From: an uncultured Clostridia bacterium
Lineage (GTDB): Bacteria > Bacillota > Clostridia > Christensenellales > Borkfalkiaceae
Assembly (NCBI GenBank): GCA_904501815.1
Contig: CAJGCN010000023.1
Span: 1-14,047 of the forward strand
Length of the DNA stretch: 14,047 nucleotides
Direction: 5' to 3'
Shown: one piece after another, positions 1 through 5,620 of the stretch
Layout of the letters: each line of letters begins with the position of its first letter
Numbering within the stretch: the first letter of the stretch is position 1
Position numbers and translations under genes: made by a program
Notes under the pieces: generated by a model
Seen by the model: the letters and a program-made list of their open reading frames with translations, nothing else
Told to the model about the DNA's origin: nothing
Database searches by the model: none

Positions 1-2
1 AC

Positions 3-68
3 CTCGATGCAGAGAGCAAGAGAGGAAGTGCATCGGTGATCGAAAACGCCCTTGCAATCACAGCGTAA
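3..68 (+). CDS. C-terminal tail of an unidentified protein (5' end outside window)
   Basis: An open frame entering from the left edge gives 21 to 22 residues starting LDAESKRGS and ending ENALAITA before a TAA stop. It is too short to identify. Two things hint at the end of a tyrosine recombinase or integrase: a short charged helix of the kind that follows the catalytic tyrosine in phage-type integrases, and a position immediately facing the 3' end of a tRNA gene, a classic place for int genes. This is inference from context. The other two plus frames are less attractive: one stops after 12 codons and the other runs on through the tRNA antisense. Confidence 0.35.
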   Translation, partial: LDAESKRGSASVIENALAITA

Positions 69-95
69 CAACTCAAAAAATGATACGCAGTAAGC

Positions 96-132
96 AAAGA
101 AAAAGCCTTGGAATTCAAACGAATTCCAAGGC
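96..132 (-). terminator. Intrinsic terminator of the tRNA-Ser gene
   Basis: Positions 105-132 form a perfect 12-bp stem (GCCTTGGAATTC with its complement) around a 4-nt loop. Read on the minus strand it begins 3 nt after the encoded CCA of the tRNA and is followed by a T-rich run (TTTTTCTTT). On the plus strand no T-run follows, so it serves leftward transcription. Confidence 0.9.
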
Positions 133-135
133 AAG

Positions 136-224
136 TGGCGGAGGGTGTGAGATTCGAACTCACGCGCCCGTGAAGGCAAACGGTTTTCAAGACCGCCTCG
201 TTATGACCACTTCGATAACCCTCC
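136..224 (-). tRNA. tRNA-Ser (anticodon UGA), CCA encoded
   Basis: The reverse complement folds as a class II tRNA. The acceptor stem GGAGGGT (224-218) pairs with ACCCTCC (146-140). A G discriminator is followed by an encoded CCA (138-136). The T arm is GTGAG-TTCGAAT-CTCAC, and there is a long variable arm typical of serine tRNAs. The anticodon loop CTTGAAA carries TGA (plus-strand tca at 187-189), reading UCA and related Ser codons. It has its own promoter just upstream and a strong terminator just downstream, so it is probably a single-gene transcription unit. A broken paralogue lies 150 bp upstream. Confidence 0.96.
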
Positions 225-233
225 GTGTATTCA

Positions 234-262
234 ATTTTATCAAAAATCGCAATCCAAGTCAA
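234..262 (-). promoter_or_regulatory. Promoter of the intact tRNA-Ser
   Basis: On the minus strand TTGACT (262-257), a 17-bp spacer and TAAAAT (239-234) lie just upstream of the mature 5' end at 224. The implied start is within a few nucleotides of the tRNA, as is usual for stable RNA genes. Confidence 0.7.
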
Positions 263-269
263 GGAAAAT

Positions 270-301
270 TGCGAGAAAACTGCGAGAAACGCTTCTCGCA
301 A
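270..301. repeat. Short direct and inverted repeats, possible recombinase arm sites
   Basis: TGCGAGAAA occurs at 270-278 and again at 281-289, 11 bp apart (about one helical turn). An inverted partial copy TTCTCGCA follows at 293-300. The block sits upstream of the intact tRNA promoter and between the putative attachment cores at 183 and 341/374. Spacing on one face of the helix fits protein binding, for example integrase arm or excisionase sites, but this is inference. Confidence 0.35.
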
Positions 302-373
302 AGTGCATCCGAAGATGCGAAAAAACCAATAAAATCAAGGGTTTTCAAGAAATTACATAAACAGACGAAGGAA

Positions 374-415
374 GTTTTCAAGACCGCCTCGTTATGACCG
401 CTTCGATACGCCTGC
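374..415 (-). pseudogene. Broken tRNA-Ser: 5' half only, cut at the anticodon loop
   Basis: Positions 374-419 match 183-228 of the intact tRNA-Ser and its flank at 42 of 46 positions, in the same orientation. Identity begins at the anticodon loop (GTTTTCAAGA) and covers the anticodon 5' strand, D arm and acceptor 5' strand, here GCAGGCG instead of GGAGGGT. No 3' half, variable arm, T arm or CCA follows; the next bases are unrelated. It still has a perfect consensus promoter immediately upstream. It is a truncated gene, not a functional tRNA. The break at the anticodon loop suggests recombination by a tRNA-targeting integrase, though a deletion within a tandem tRNA pair is also possible. Confidence 0.8.
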
Positions 416-431
416 GTGTGATTGCTCATTT

Positions 432-460
432 ATTATACCCCACTTAAAGAAAATTGTCAA
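432..460 (-). promoter_or_regulatory. Consensus promoter upstream of the broken tRNA-Ser
   Basis: On the minus strand TTGACA (460-455), a 17-bp spacer and TATAAT (437-432) match the sigma-A consensus exactly. The predicted start near 425 is about 10 nt upstream of the tRNA-like 5' end, so this was once a stable RNA promoter. It now drives a transcript of the tRNA 5' half that could run into the intact tRNA. Confidence 0.85.
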
Positions 461-523
461 TGATTTTTTCTTGACTTTTTCATAAAAAACGAAACGACCG
501 CTAAAAAGCTTAAGAAAATACGT

Positions 524-556
524 GAAACAACGCGGGAGAAGCTCCCGCGTTGTTTC
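524..556 (-). terminator. Terminator after the SPFH/RHH operon
   Basis: A perfect 15-bp inverted repeat (524-538 with 542-556, 3-nt loop) begins 1 nt past the stop codon of the small ribbon-helix-helix gene. On the minus strand it is followed by a modest T-rich stretch (TATTTTCTT). It could also stop rightward transcription weakly. Confidence 0.8.
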
Positions 557-557
557 G

Positions 558-761
558 TTATTCGATTTCAATATCTAAAGGCGCGTCGATTTCTTCGCCT
601 ACGTATTTTCCGTTCTTCTTGCGTTGACGCACGCACTCGGACAAAAGATATTCAATTTGCCCGTTCACCGAGCGGAAATCGTCTTCTGCCCACGCGGCGA
701 TTGCGCTGTATAACTTCGGGGAAAGCCGAAGGGGAATTTGCTTTTTTTCCTTTTCACTCAT
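558..761 (-). CDS. Small ribbon-helix-helix (Arc-like) DNA-binding protein
   Basis: A 67-residue protein. After a charged start (MSEKEKK) it has a strand-like segment IPLRLSPKLYSAI followed by two helices, the pattern of Arc/MetJ ribbon-helix-helix domains, which bind DNA as dimers through the paired beta strand. The tail (about 50-67) is acidic and probably disordered. The ATG shares one base with the stop codon of the upstream SPFH gene (TAATG), so the two are almost certainly translationally coupled and co-expressed. Pairing of an SPFH gene with a small Arc-like gene is, to my knowledge, seen in other Gram-positive bacteria. Whether this protein regulates its own operon or has another target cannot be told from the sequence. 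The fold is likely; the function is unknown. Confidence 0.85.
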   Translation of the reverse strand: MSEKEKKQIPLRLSPKLYSAIAAWAEDDFRSVNGQIEYLLSECVRQRKKNGKYVGEEIDAPLDIEIE

Positions 762-1774
762 TAGTATAAACTCCCCGAATTAACGACGGGTTGCGCATCG
801 TGATTACCGCACAGCACCACCAAAAGGTTAGAAACCATTGCCGCCTTGCGTTCTTCGTCAAGCTCAACCGTTTTGTTTTGGCTCAACCGCTCCAAAGCCA
901 TTTCCACCATACCCACAGCGCCGTCTACAATCATTTTCCGCGCATCGATAATTGCAGAAGCTTGTTGGCGTTGCAACATTACCGCCGCAATTTCAGGCGC
1001 GTACGCAAGATAAGTGATACGCGCTTCTACAATTTCAATCCCCGCGTCGTTTACTCTCGTTTGGATTTCGTCGCGAATACGCCCTGCAACGATTTCGCTC
1101 GACCCGCGCAAACTTCCGTCGTCGGCAACGCCGTCGCCCGTCGTGTCCACGTTCGGCGCAACGTCGTAAGGATATACGCGTACTACGTTTCTAAGCGCGC
1201 TGTCGCATTGTAAGGATAAATATTCCTTATAATTATCCACGTTAAACACGGCTTTCGCAGTATCGACGACCTTCCACGTGACGGCAATCCCGATTTCGAC
1301 GGGGTTGCCCAAGCAATCGTTGATTTTTTGACGGTTGTTGTTCAAGGTCATAATTTTCAGCGAAATTTTCTTATCAATCATATTCACGCCCGCGCGCGCC
1401 GTGATGGTTTCGCTCCCAGCGCTCGCTACGTCCCCGCTTTGGTTCAGCTTAGTTTTTGCAGCGGGATTTACGGCGATACAGAAAGGATTAACGGCGTAAA
1501 ATCCTTCGCCTTTAATCGTGCCGATATATTTCCCGAATAAAGTCAAAACGAGCGCTTCTTGGGGCTTTAACACTCTCAGTCCGATAAGGGGTATCCAAGC
1601 GATACAAAGCACGAGCAAGGATATGATAAAAAGGACTAAGCCTACCCCTTTCGCGCCGTCTTCTAAAAGATATGCGCCTAAAATAATTCCGCCGAGCGCG
1701 AGCAACTCCACGAGAATACAAATAAGCAACGTCCGCATACCGTGTTTTTTATTCTTTAAAATAATTTCCTGCAT
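761..1774 (-). CDS. SPFH/Band 7 (prohibitin/stomatin-like) membrane protein
   Basis: A 337-residue protein with two adjacent hydrophobic segments near the N terminus (about 15-37 and 43-66), followed by an SPFH domain that begins around [21 protein letters not shown] and runs to about residue 300. The helical, Ala/Gln-rich stretch [20 protein letters not shown] is typical of the family. SPFH proteins form membrane-bound oligomeric scaffolds, related to flotillin and QmcA, linked to membrane microdomains and protease control; the client here is unknown. The ATG is preceded by AAAGGAG 8 nt upstream and by a clear promoter. It is the first gene of a two-gene operon with the ribbon-helix-helix gene. 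Long ORFs on the opposite strand here are shadows. Confidence 0.93.
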   Translation of the reverse strand: MQEIILKNKKHGMRTLLICILVELLALGGIILGAYLLEDGAKGVGLVLFIISLLVLCIAWIPLIGLRVLKPQEALVLTLFGKYIGTIKGEGFYAVNPFCIAVNPAAKTKLNQSGDVASAGSETITARAGVNMIDKKISLKIMTLNNNRQKINDCLGNPVEIGIAVTWKVVDTAKAVFNVDNYKEYLSLQCDSALRNVVRVYPYDVAPNVDTTGDGVADDGSLRGSSEIVAGRIRDEIQTRVNDAGIEIVEARITYLAYAPEIAAVMLQRQQASAIIDARKMIVDGAVGMVEMALERLSQNKTVELDEERKAAMVSNLLVVLCGNHDAQPVVNSGSLY

Positions 1775-1806
1775 AAAGTTTACTCCTTTATTGATTTGAT
1801 ATTAAA

Positions 1807-1835
1807 ATGATATCATATATTTTTTCCTTTGTCAA
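1807..1835 (-). promoter_or_regulatory. Promoter of the SPFH/RHH operon
   Basis: On the minus strand TTGACA (1835-1830), a 17-bp spacer and TATCAT (1812-1807), with a TGA just before the -10 (extended -10 type). A perfect 10-bp palindrome, ATGATATCAT (1807-1816), overlaps the -10 and could be an operator, although a short AT-rich palindrome can arise by chance. Confidence 0.75.
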
Positions 1836-1853
1836 GCGTTTTTGCAAAAAAAT

Positions 1854-1937
1854 AGATTGCCACGCTACGCCTAACGGCTACGCTCGCAATGACAATCGTA
1901 TGTCATTGTGAAGGAGCGCAAGCGACTGCGACAATCT
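1854..1937. repeat. Two dispersed-repeat copies, head to head
   Basis: Copy A (1854-1893) runs from AGATTGCCACGC to TCGCAATGAC. Copy B (1902-1937), in the opposite orientation, runs from GTCATTGTGA to CGACAATCT. They are separated by 8 bp. The same terminal sequences (GTCATTGCGA and TGGCAATCT) recur at 2568, 5741 and 7803. The internal parts are partly palindromic and no protein is encoded, so these look like small non-autonomous palindromic intergenic repeats. Confidence 0.8.
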
Positions 1938-1972
1938 TTTTCGCCTGATAGAGAAAGTGAAAATACGGGAAT

Positions 1973-1996
1973 AAAAAAAACCGCCGAAAGGCGGTT
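1973..1996 (-). terminator. Terminator of the putative minus-strand ncRNA
   Basis: AACCGCC (1979-1985), a 4-nt loop and GGCGGTT (1990-1996) form a 7-bp stem. Read leftward it is followed by a run of eight T (1980-1973). No minus-strand gene precedes it, only the putative RNA transcribed from the promoter at 2139-2167. Confidence 0.88.
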
Positions 1997-2132
1997 CTAT
2001 ATCAAGCTGCGTTTTATAATAAAGTTCGTACGAGACGGAAAGGAAGATACGGAAAACCCAGTAGAGCCCCTTTCACGGAGCCCGAAAATAAATGTCGTCA
2101 ACGCGCTTAGATATTGATTTAAATAATGTATT
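1973..2132 (-). ncRNA. Putative structured small RNA, about 160 nt, possibly 6S-like
   Basis: A perfect sigma-A promoter (2139-2167) and a strong terminator (1973-1996) frame about 160 nt with no credible minus-strand ORF. The ends pair: the RNA segment from 2114-2100 (AUAUC-U-AAGC-GCGUU) pairs with the one from 2013-1999 (AACGC-A-GCUU-GAUAU), giving 14 bp with two single-base bulges. Inside is a large A/U-rich bubble, then an irregular arm with CGGG/CUCG, GAAAGG/CCUUUC and an apical UAC-GG/CC-GUA hairpin. A rod with a closing stem, central bubble and apical arm at this length is the outline of 6S RNA, which binds the sigma-A RNA polymerase holoenzyme. I do not recognise conserved 6S sequence, so 6S is only a hypothesis. 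A competing local hairpin (GGGCUCC/GGGGCUC) is also possible. Confidence 0.6.
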
Positions 2133-2138
2133 TTTTAT

Positions 2139-2167
2139 ATTATATATAATTTAATTAAATATGTCAA
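2139..2167 (-). promoter_or_regulatory. Perfect consensus promoter of the putative ncRNA
   Basis: On the minus strand TTGACA (2167-2162), exactly 17 bp and TATAAT (2144-2139), in a very AT-rich region. Predicted start near 2132. Such a strong promoter with no ORF behind it is the main reason to call an RNA gene here. Confidence 0.85.
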
Positions 2168-2204
2168 GCATTTTAGCGAATATAATTAAATAAATATAAA
2201 CCTT

Positions 2205-2227
2205 TTATATAGTACAATATTATATAA
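2205..2227 (+). promoter_or_regulatory. Probable promoter/operator of the XRE gene
   Basis: TACAAT (2213-2218) is a reasonable -10 about 20 bp before the start codon, without a good -35. It lies in the centre of an inverted repeat, TTATATA (2205-2211) and TATATAA (2221-2227). XRE proteins often repress themselves from such sites, but the AT-rich context makes a chance match plausible. Confidence 0.35.
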
Positions 2228-2237
2228 GAGGTGTGCA

Positions 2238-2549
2238 ATGATAATAACCGACCAAATATTCCGAGAGAGAATAGCTTCTTTAAGATTGAAAAAGAATGTT
2301 TCCGCAAGAGAGATGAGCTTGGCTATCGGGCAATGTCAAAGCTATATTAACGTTCTTGAAAACGGCAACGGGCTTCCGTCTATGGACGCATTTTTTAATA
2401 TTTGTGATTATTTACAAATTACGCCGAAAGAATTTTTTGATTTTGAAGCGAGCGACCCGAAAGCGTTAAAGGACTTATTTGAAGATATCAAGCAATTAAA
2501 CGACGAGCAAATCGCGTTATTGCGTTCTTTTGTCAAGCAAATGAAATAA
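2238..2549 (+). CDS. XRE/Cro-type helix-turn-helix regulator
   Basis: A 103-residue protein with a single HTH_3 domain at about 9-66. The five-helix pattern runs FRERIASLRLKKNVSAREMS, then IGQCQSYINVLENGNGLPSMD and a final helix ending ITPKEFFDF. The recognition helix is around QSYINVLENG. The C-terminal 35 residues form an amphipathic helix (DLFEDIKQLNDEQIALLRSF) likely to mediate dimerisation. There is no signal peptide or effector domain. The ATG follows GAGG 6 nt upstream. It is divergent from the putative ncRNA and ends just before a dispersed repeat and a bidirectional terminator. It is not obviously part of a phage. Targets are unknown; its own promoter and the neighbouring RNA promoter are the natural candidates. 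Confidence 0.88.
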   Translation: MIITDQIFRERIASLRLKKNVSAREMSLAIGQCQSYINVLENGNGLPSMDAFFNICDYLQITPKEFFDFEASDPKALKDLFEDIKQLNDEQIALLRSFVKQMK

Positions 2550-2567
2550 TAAAGATTTGGACTTCCC

Positions 2568-2594
2568 GTCATTGCGAGCGTAGCGTGGCAATCT
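2568..2594 (+). repeat. Short copy of the dispersed GTCATTGCGA repeat
   Basis: A 27-nt copy from GTCATTGCGAGCG to GCGTGGCAATCT, the shortest in the window and apparently only the two ends joined. It lies between the XRE stop codon and the terminator. It is immediately followed by a separate small hairpin, GCCCC/GGGGC (2597-2613). Confidence 0.8.
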
Positions 2595-2630
2595 TTGCCC
2601 CTTAGTAGGGGGCGTAAACATAAAAGAAAA

Positions 2631-2654
2631 CCTGCCGAGTGGCAGGCTTTTTTT
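2631..2654. terminator. Bidirectional terminator between the XRE and ABC-F genes
   Basis: CCTGCC, GAGT, GGCAGG (2631-2646) is followed by seven T on the plus strand (2648-2654). On the minus strand it is followed by TTTTCTTTTA. It serves both convergent genes, and the ABC-F stop codon (2655-2653) lies inside the plus-strand T-run. Confidence 0.88.
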
Positions 2655-4536
2655 AAAGTAAGGTTTCGTATTCCGCGTATAGAGTGTCTACGCGGTTTTT
2701 TATTTGTTCTAAACGATTGCAGACGTCTTGTAAGAGCGTGTAGTTGCCCGATACCGTCGGGTCGCTTAGGCTGTCCGTGAGCGTGGATTCTTCCGTTTCT
2801 AATTCGGAAATTTCTTTTTCGATTTTCTTTATACGATCGCGACGTTTGGCTTCGAGCGCGCGCTCTTCTTTACTGCGATAGCCTGTTTGCGCGGGGGCAG
2901 GTATGCGTTCAACCGTTTTTTCGGCGGACTGTTTTTCCGCTTGCGTGGCTTTGAAAGCGGTGTATTCGTCGTAGTTGCCCGTGAATTCCGTCAATTCTCC
3001 GCCCGAAAGTTCGATAATCTTGCCTGCGAGCGCGCGGATGAAATATCTATCGTGCGAAACGAACATTATCGTGCCGTCGAATTGCCTTAAAGCTTCTTCT
3101 AAACTCTCGCGGGCGGGCAGGTCAAGGTGGTTGGTCGGCTCGTCAAGAATAAGGAAATTCCCGCCTTCACATTCAAAAACGGCAAGGGCGAGCTTTGCCC
3201 GCTCACCACCCGAAAGCGCGGATACTTTTTTATCCATATCTTCTGCCGGTAAGCCCGCTTGCGCAAGCACCGCGCGGACTTTCGTTTGTTCCCAGCTAAT
3301 ATGTCTGCCCCAAAGCTCTTCTAAAACGGAATTGTTCGGGTCGAGATTAGCGTTTTCTTGGTCGTAGCAAGCGATTTTTACGAACCTGCCACGCTTAATC
3401 GCTTCGTTTTTGCCGAGCGCAATTTGCTTGATTAGCGTAGATTTTCCCGTGCCGTTATCCCCGACGACGGCGCATTTTTCACCCCGCAATAAGGAAAAGG
3501 AAGCGTGTTTGAGTAAGGTTTTTTCGCCTGCCGATAACAATAAATCGTTGACTTCCAGCACTTTTTCATAAGGCTTTTCTAAATACGAAAAAGTGAATTT
3601 GGGCGGGGCAGGGGGGAGTTTCGGCTTCTCGATAAGCTCCATTTTTTCAAGTTTATTACGCCGAGATTGCGCCGATTTCGTCGTGGAAGCGCGCACGAGA
3701 TTTTTATCCACGTATTCTTGCAACTTCGCCCGTTCTTCTTGCTGTTTTTCGTATTCTTTCAAAAGAAAAGCGGTGCGTTCGGCTTTTAAAAGCTTATATT
3801 TGGAATAATTCCCTTTAAACACCGTCAGTCGCTTGTTTTCCAGCTCGTAAATTTCCTTCACCGTTTTATCAAGAAAATACCGATCGTGCGATACGACGAG
3901 TAGCGCGCCTTTAAAGGATAAAAGATAGTCTTCGAGCCAAAACAGCGTTTTCATATCCAAGTGGTTCGTCGGTTCGTCTAAAATTAACAGTTCAGGCTCT
4001 TCCAAGAGCAAACGGCAGAGTTTGAGCCGTGTTTTTTCTCCCCCCGACATGGTAGATATTTTCTGTTCGTAGGCGTTTTGAAAGCCCATACCGTTTAACA
4101 CGGTTTTGATTTTTACTTCGAATTGATAGGCGTCGCGCGCGGCGATTTGTTTGTTTAACGATTCGTATTTTGCGGCGAGCGCGTTGAATTCCGCCGTGCC
4201 TTCTTGCGCGAGAGAAATGCGCTTTTCCACTTCTCTAAGTTGGTCTAAACGCCGTGCGTCGTCGCGAAAAATTTCCAGCATTTCGCCGTAGACGGTGTTT
4301 TGCGATTCAAACCCGCCGTTTTGCGGAAGATAGCCTAACCGTAAACCGTTTCGCTTTTCCACGCTACCCTGCTCGGGGGTAAGCTCTGATAATATCAGCT
4401 TAATAAGAGTGGTTTTGCCTTCGCCGTTCCCGCCGACAAGCCCTGCGCGGGTTTGTTCGTGTAGCGTAAAATTCAGCTTTTCTAAAAGGGGAGAGCCGGC
4501 GTAGCCGAAAAAAAGGTCGTGAAAAGAAACTAACAT
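2653..4536 (-). CDS. ABC-F family ATPase (Uup/YdiF-like translation factor)
   Basis: A 627-residue soluble protein with two ABC ATPase domains and no membrane segments, the ABC-F layout. Domain 1 has Walker A GGNGEGKT (35-42), signature SGGE (164-167), Walker B LLILDE (183-188) and H-loop His217. Domain 2 has Walker A GDNGTGKS (359-366), signature SGGE (442-445), FLILDE (461-466) and His495. Between them lies the charged helical linker (about 245-305) that reaches into the ribosome in this family. A C-terminal coiled coil (about 555-627) resembles Uup and YdiF. ABC-F proteins bind the ribosomal E site and relieve stalls, some giving antibiotic resistance; a housekeeping role is likelier here because the linker is not unusually long, but that is inference. 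GGAG lies just upstream of the ATG. Confidence 0.95.
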   Translation of the reverse strand: MLVSFHDLFFGYAGSPLLEKLNFTLHEQTRAGLVGGNGEGKTTLIKLILSELTPEQGSVEKRNGLRLGYLPQNGGFESQNTVYGEMLEIFRDDARRLDQLREVEKRISLAQEGTAEFNALAAKYESLNKQIAARDAYQFEVKIKTVLNGMGFQNAYEQKISTMSGGEKTRLKLCRLLLEEPELLILDEPTNHLDMKTLFWLEDYLLSFKGALLVVSHDRYFLDKTVKEIYELENKRLTVFKGNYSKYKLLKAERTAFLLKEYEKQQEERAKLQEYVDKNLVRASTTKSAQSRRNKLEKMELIEKPKLPPAPPKFTFSYLEKPYEKVLEVNDLLLSAGEKTLLKHASFSLLRGEKCAVVGDNGTGKSTLIKQIALGKNEAIKRGRFVKIACYDQENANLDPNNSVLEELWGRHISWEQTKVRAVLAQAGLPAEDMDKKVSALSGGERAKLALAVFECEGGNFLILDEPTNHLDLPARESLEEALRQFDGTIMFVSHDRYFIRALAGKIIELSGGELTEFTGNYDEYTAFKATQAEKQSAEKTVERIPAPAQTGYRSKEERALEAKRRDRIKKIEKEISELETEESTLTDSLSDPTVSGNYTLLQDVCNRLEQIKNRVDTLYAEYETLL

Positions 4537-4547
4537 AAAAACTCCGT

Positions 4548-4570
4548 GCGTGAAAATTCAAAAATCACGC
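4548..4570 (-). promoter_or_regulatory. Inverted repeat in the ABC-F leader
   Basis: GCGTGA (4548-4553) and TCACGC (4565-4570), 11 bp apart, lie 11 bp upstream of the ABC-F start codon. It may be an operator or a leader hairpin just before the ribosome binding site. I saw no good promoter for the gene here. Confidence 0.35.
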
Positions 4571-4582
4571 AAAATACATACT

Positions 4583-4708
4583 ATGAAACACCGCGAGCAA
4601 AACCGTCTTGATAAAATTCGTGCGCTGGAATCGGAGCTTGATTACGCTTCGCCTGCGCGCGCCGCCGTGATTGCTTCTCGGCTTGCTAAGCTCAAAGGCA
4701 GGGGGTAG
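4583..4708 (+). CDS. Possible 41-residue small protein
   Basis: A plus-strand ORF starting ATGAAACACCGCGAG encodes MKHREQNRLDKIRALESEL, then DYASPARAAVIASRLAKLKG, and ends RG before TAG. The product is basic and helical with a heptad-like Leu/Ile pattern, and its codons resemble those of neighbouring genes. It nearly fills the 175-bp gap between the ABC-F start and the radical SAM stop, and its end is 3 bp from the radical SAM stop on the other strand. Against it: no Shine-Dalgarno sequence, no clear promoter, and a TAG stop where all ten firm genes use TAA. I recognise no family. It could also be a decayed gene remnant. Confidence 0.4.
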   Translation: MKHREQNRLDKIRALESELDYASPARAAVIASRLAKLKGRG

Positions 4709-4711
4709 GGG

Positions 4712-5614
4712 TTAAAAATCCCAGTCGGGGATATATTTTTCGTCGCTGGAATTTCGCTCTTGCAAGAACAAGCGCTCGTCTAAGCCCTGCGCGAACGCTT
4801 CGTTTACTACCGCGTCGTATTCCCTTGCGGTGATTTTACGGCTAAGTTCGGGGAATTTTTCGATATTTCCAAAGGGCGTGTATTGACTCATTAAGCTGAG
4901 CCGTACGCTTTTAGGCAGTTCGCGGGCAAACCATTTTACGACGGTTTTGGAATCGGACGAGCAAAGGGGCATCACGAGATGCCGAACGATTGCGCCTGAA
5001 AGCATTTTCCCGTCTTCACGCATTTTGAAAGGTTTTTCAGCCATAAACTTCACGGCTTTTTCCGCAACGGCGAAATAGTCGGATTTGCCTAAATAGCGTT
5101 CGCTCAAAGCAGGGGAATAAAATTTTAAGTCGGGCAAATAAATATCCACGAACGGGTCGATAAGCCGTAGGGTTTCAACCTTTTCGTAGCCACCGCAATT
5201 ATACACGACGGGAATTTTCGGTCGGTATAGCTCGAACGCCGACAAAATATGCAAAACGTAGTGGGACGGGGTGACGAGAGAAATATTTTCCGCGCCCCTG
5301 TCTTCGAGTTCTTTAAAGATATCCGCAAGTTCGCGCGGAGTGATTTGCTTTCCGCGTTTGGCTCGGGAAACTTCGTAGTTTTGGCAATACGGACACCGCA
5401 AATTGCAACCGCAAAAGAAAACCGTACCGCTACCCTTTTCAAAAGAGATGCACGGCTCTTCAAAGGGATGCAGGTAATATTTGGCAATTCTTAACTGAGA
5501 AACTCCGCAAGCGCCTGCCGATTGCAAGCGGTTTGCGCCACATTCGACGGGGCAAAGCGTACAGTTCGACAAAGCTTGGGCTTGTTCGGTTGTGAAAAAA
5601 TCTTTGGTAGTCAT
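4712..5614 (-). CDS. Radical SAM protein, PflA-like (COG1313 type)
   Basis: A 300-residue protein from the chosen ATG. An N-terminal cysteine cluster (Cys18, 21, 25 and 36, in CTLCPVEC...GACG) is followed by the radical SAM cluster CNLRCPYC (Cys70, 74, 77) that binds the 4Fe-4S centre and SAM. The sequences KGSGTVFFCGCNLRCPYCQN and PSHYV are typical of COG1313, proteins annotated as pyruvate formate-lyase-activating-enzyme-like but of unknown substrate. No pyruvate formate-lyase or other glycyl radical enzyme lies in the window, so a true activase role is unsupported. The frame extends upstream to a TTG at 5695, but that would put the promoter (5621-5649) inside the gene. I prefer the ATG at 5614, which implies a leaderless mRNA. 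It is divergent from metK, the source of its SAM. Confidence 0.88.
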   Translation of the reverse strand: MTTKDFFTTEQAQALSNCTLCPVECGANRLQSAGACGVSQLRIAKYYLHPFEEPCISFEKGSGTVFFCGCNLRCPYCQNYEVSRAKRGKQITPRELADIFKELEDRGAENISLVTPSHYVLHILSAFELYRPKIPVVYNCGGYEKVETLRLIDPFVDIYLPDLKFYSPALSERYLGKSDYFAVAEKAVKFMAEKPFKMREDGKMLSGAIVRHLVMPLCSSDSKTVVKWFARELPKSVRLSLMSQYTPFGNIEKFPELSRKITAREYDAVVNEAFAQGLDERLFLQERNSSDEKYIPDWDF

Positions 5615-5620
5615 AGGAAT

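Noticed and set aside
80..397. 105-codon plus-strand ORF
   Set aside because: It runs antisense through the tRNA-Ser gene, its terminator and its promoter; the frame is an accident of RNA gene sequence.
791..1799. Several ORFs of 69-140 codons overlapping the SPFH gene in other frames
   Set aside because: Shadows of a clear SPFH gene with RBS and promoter; compositionally odd (His/Arg/Phe-rich) and without RBS.
1908..2117. 69-codon plus-strand ORF
   Set aside because: Overlaps a repeat, a terminator and the putative ncRNA on the other strand; no RBS or recognisable domain.
2595..2780. 61-codon plus-strand ORF after the XRE gene
   Set aside because: Spans a terminator hairpin and runs antisense into the ABC-F gene.
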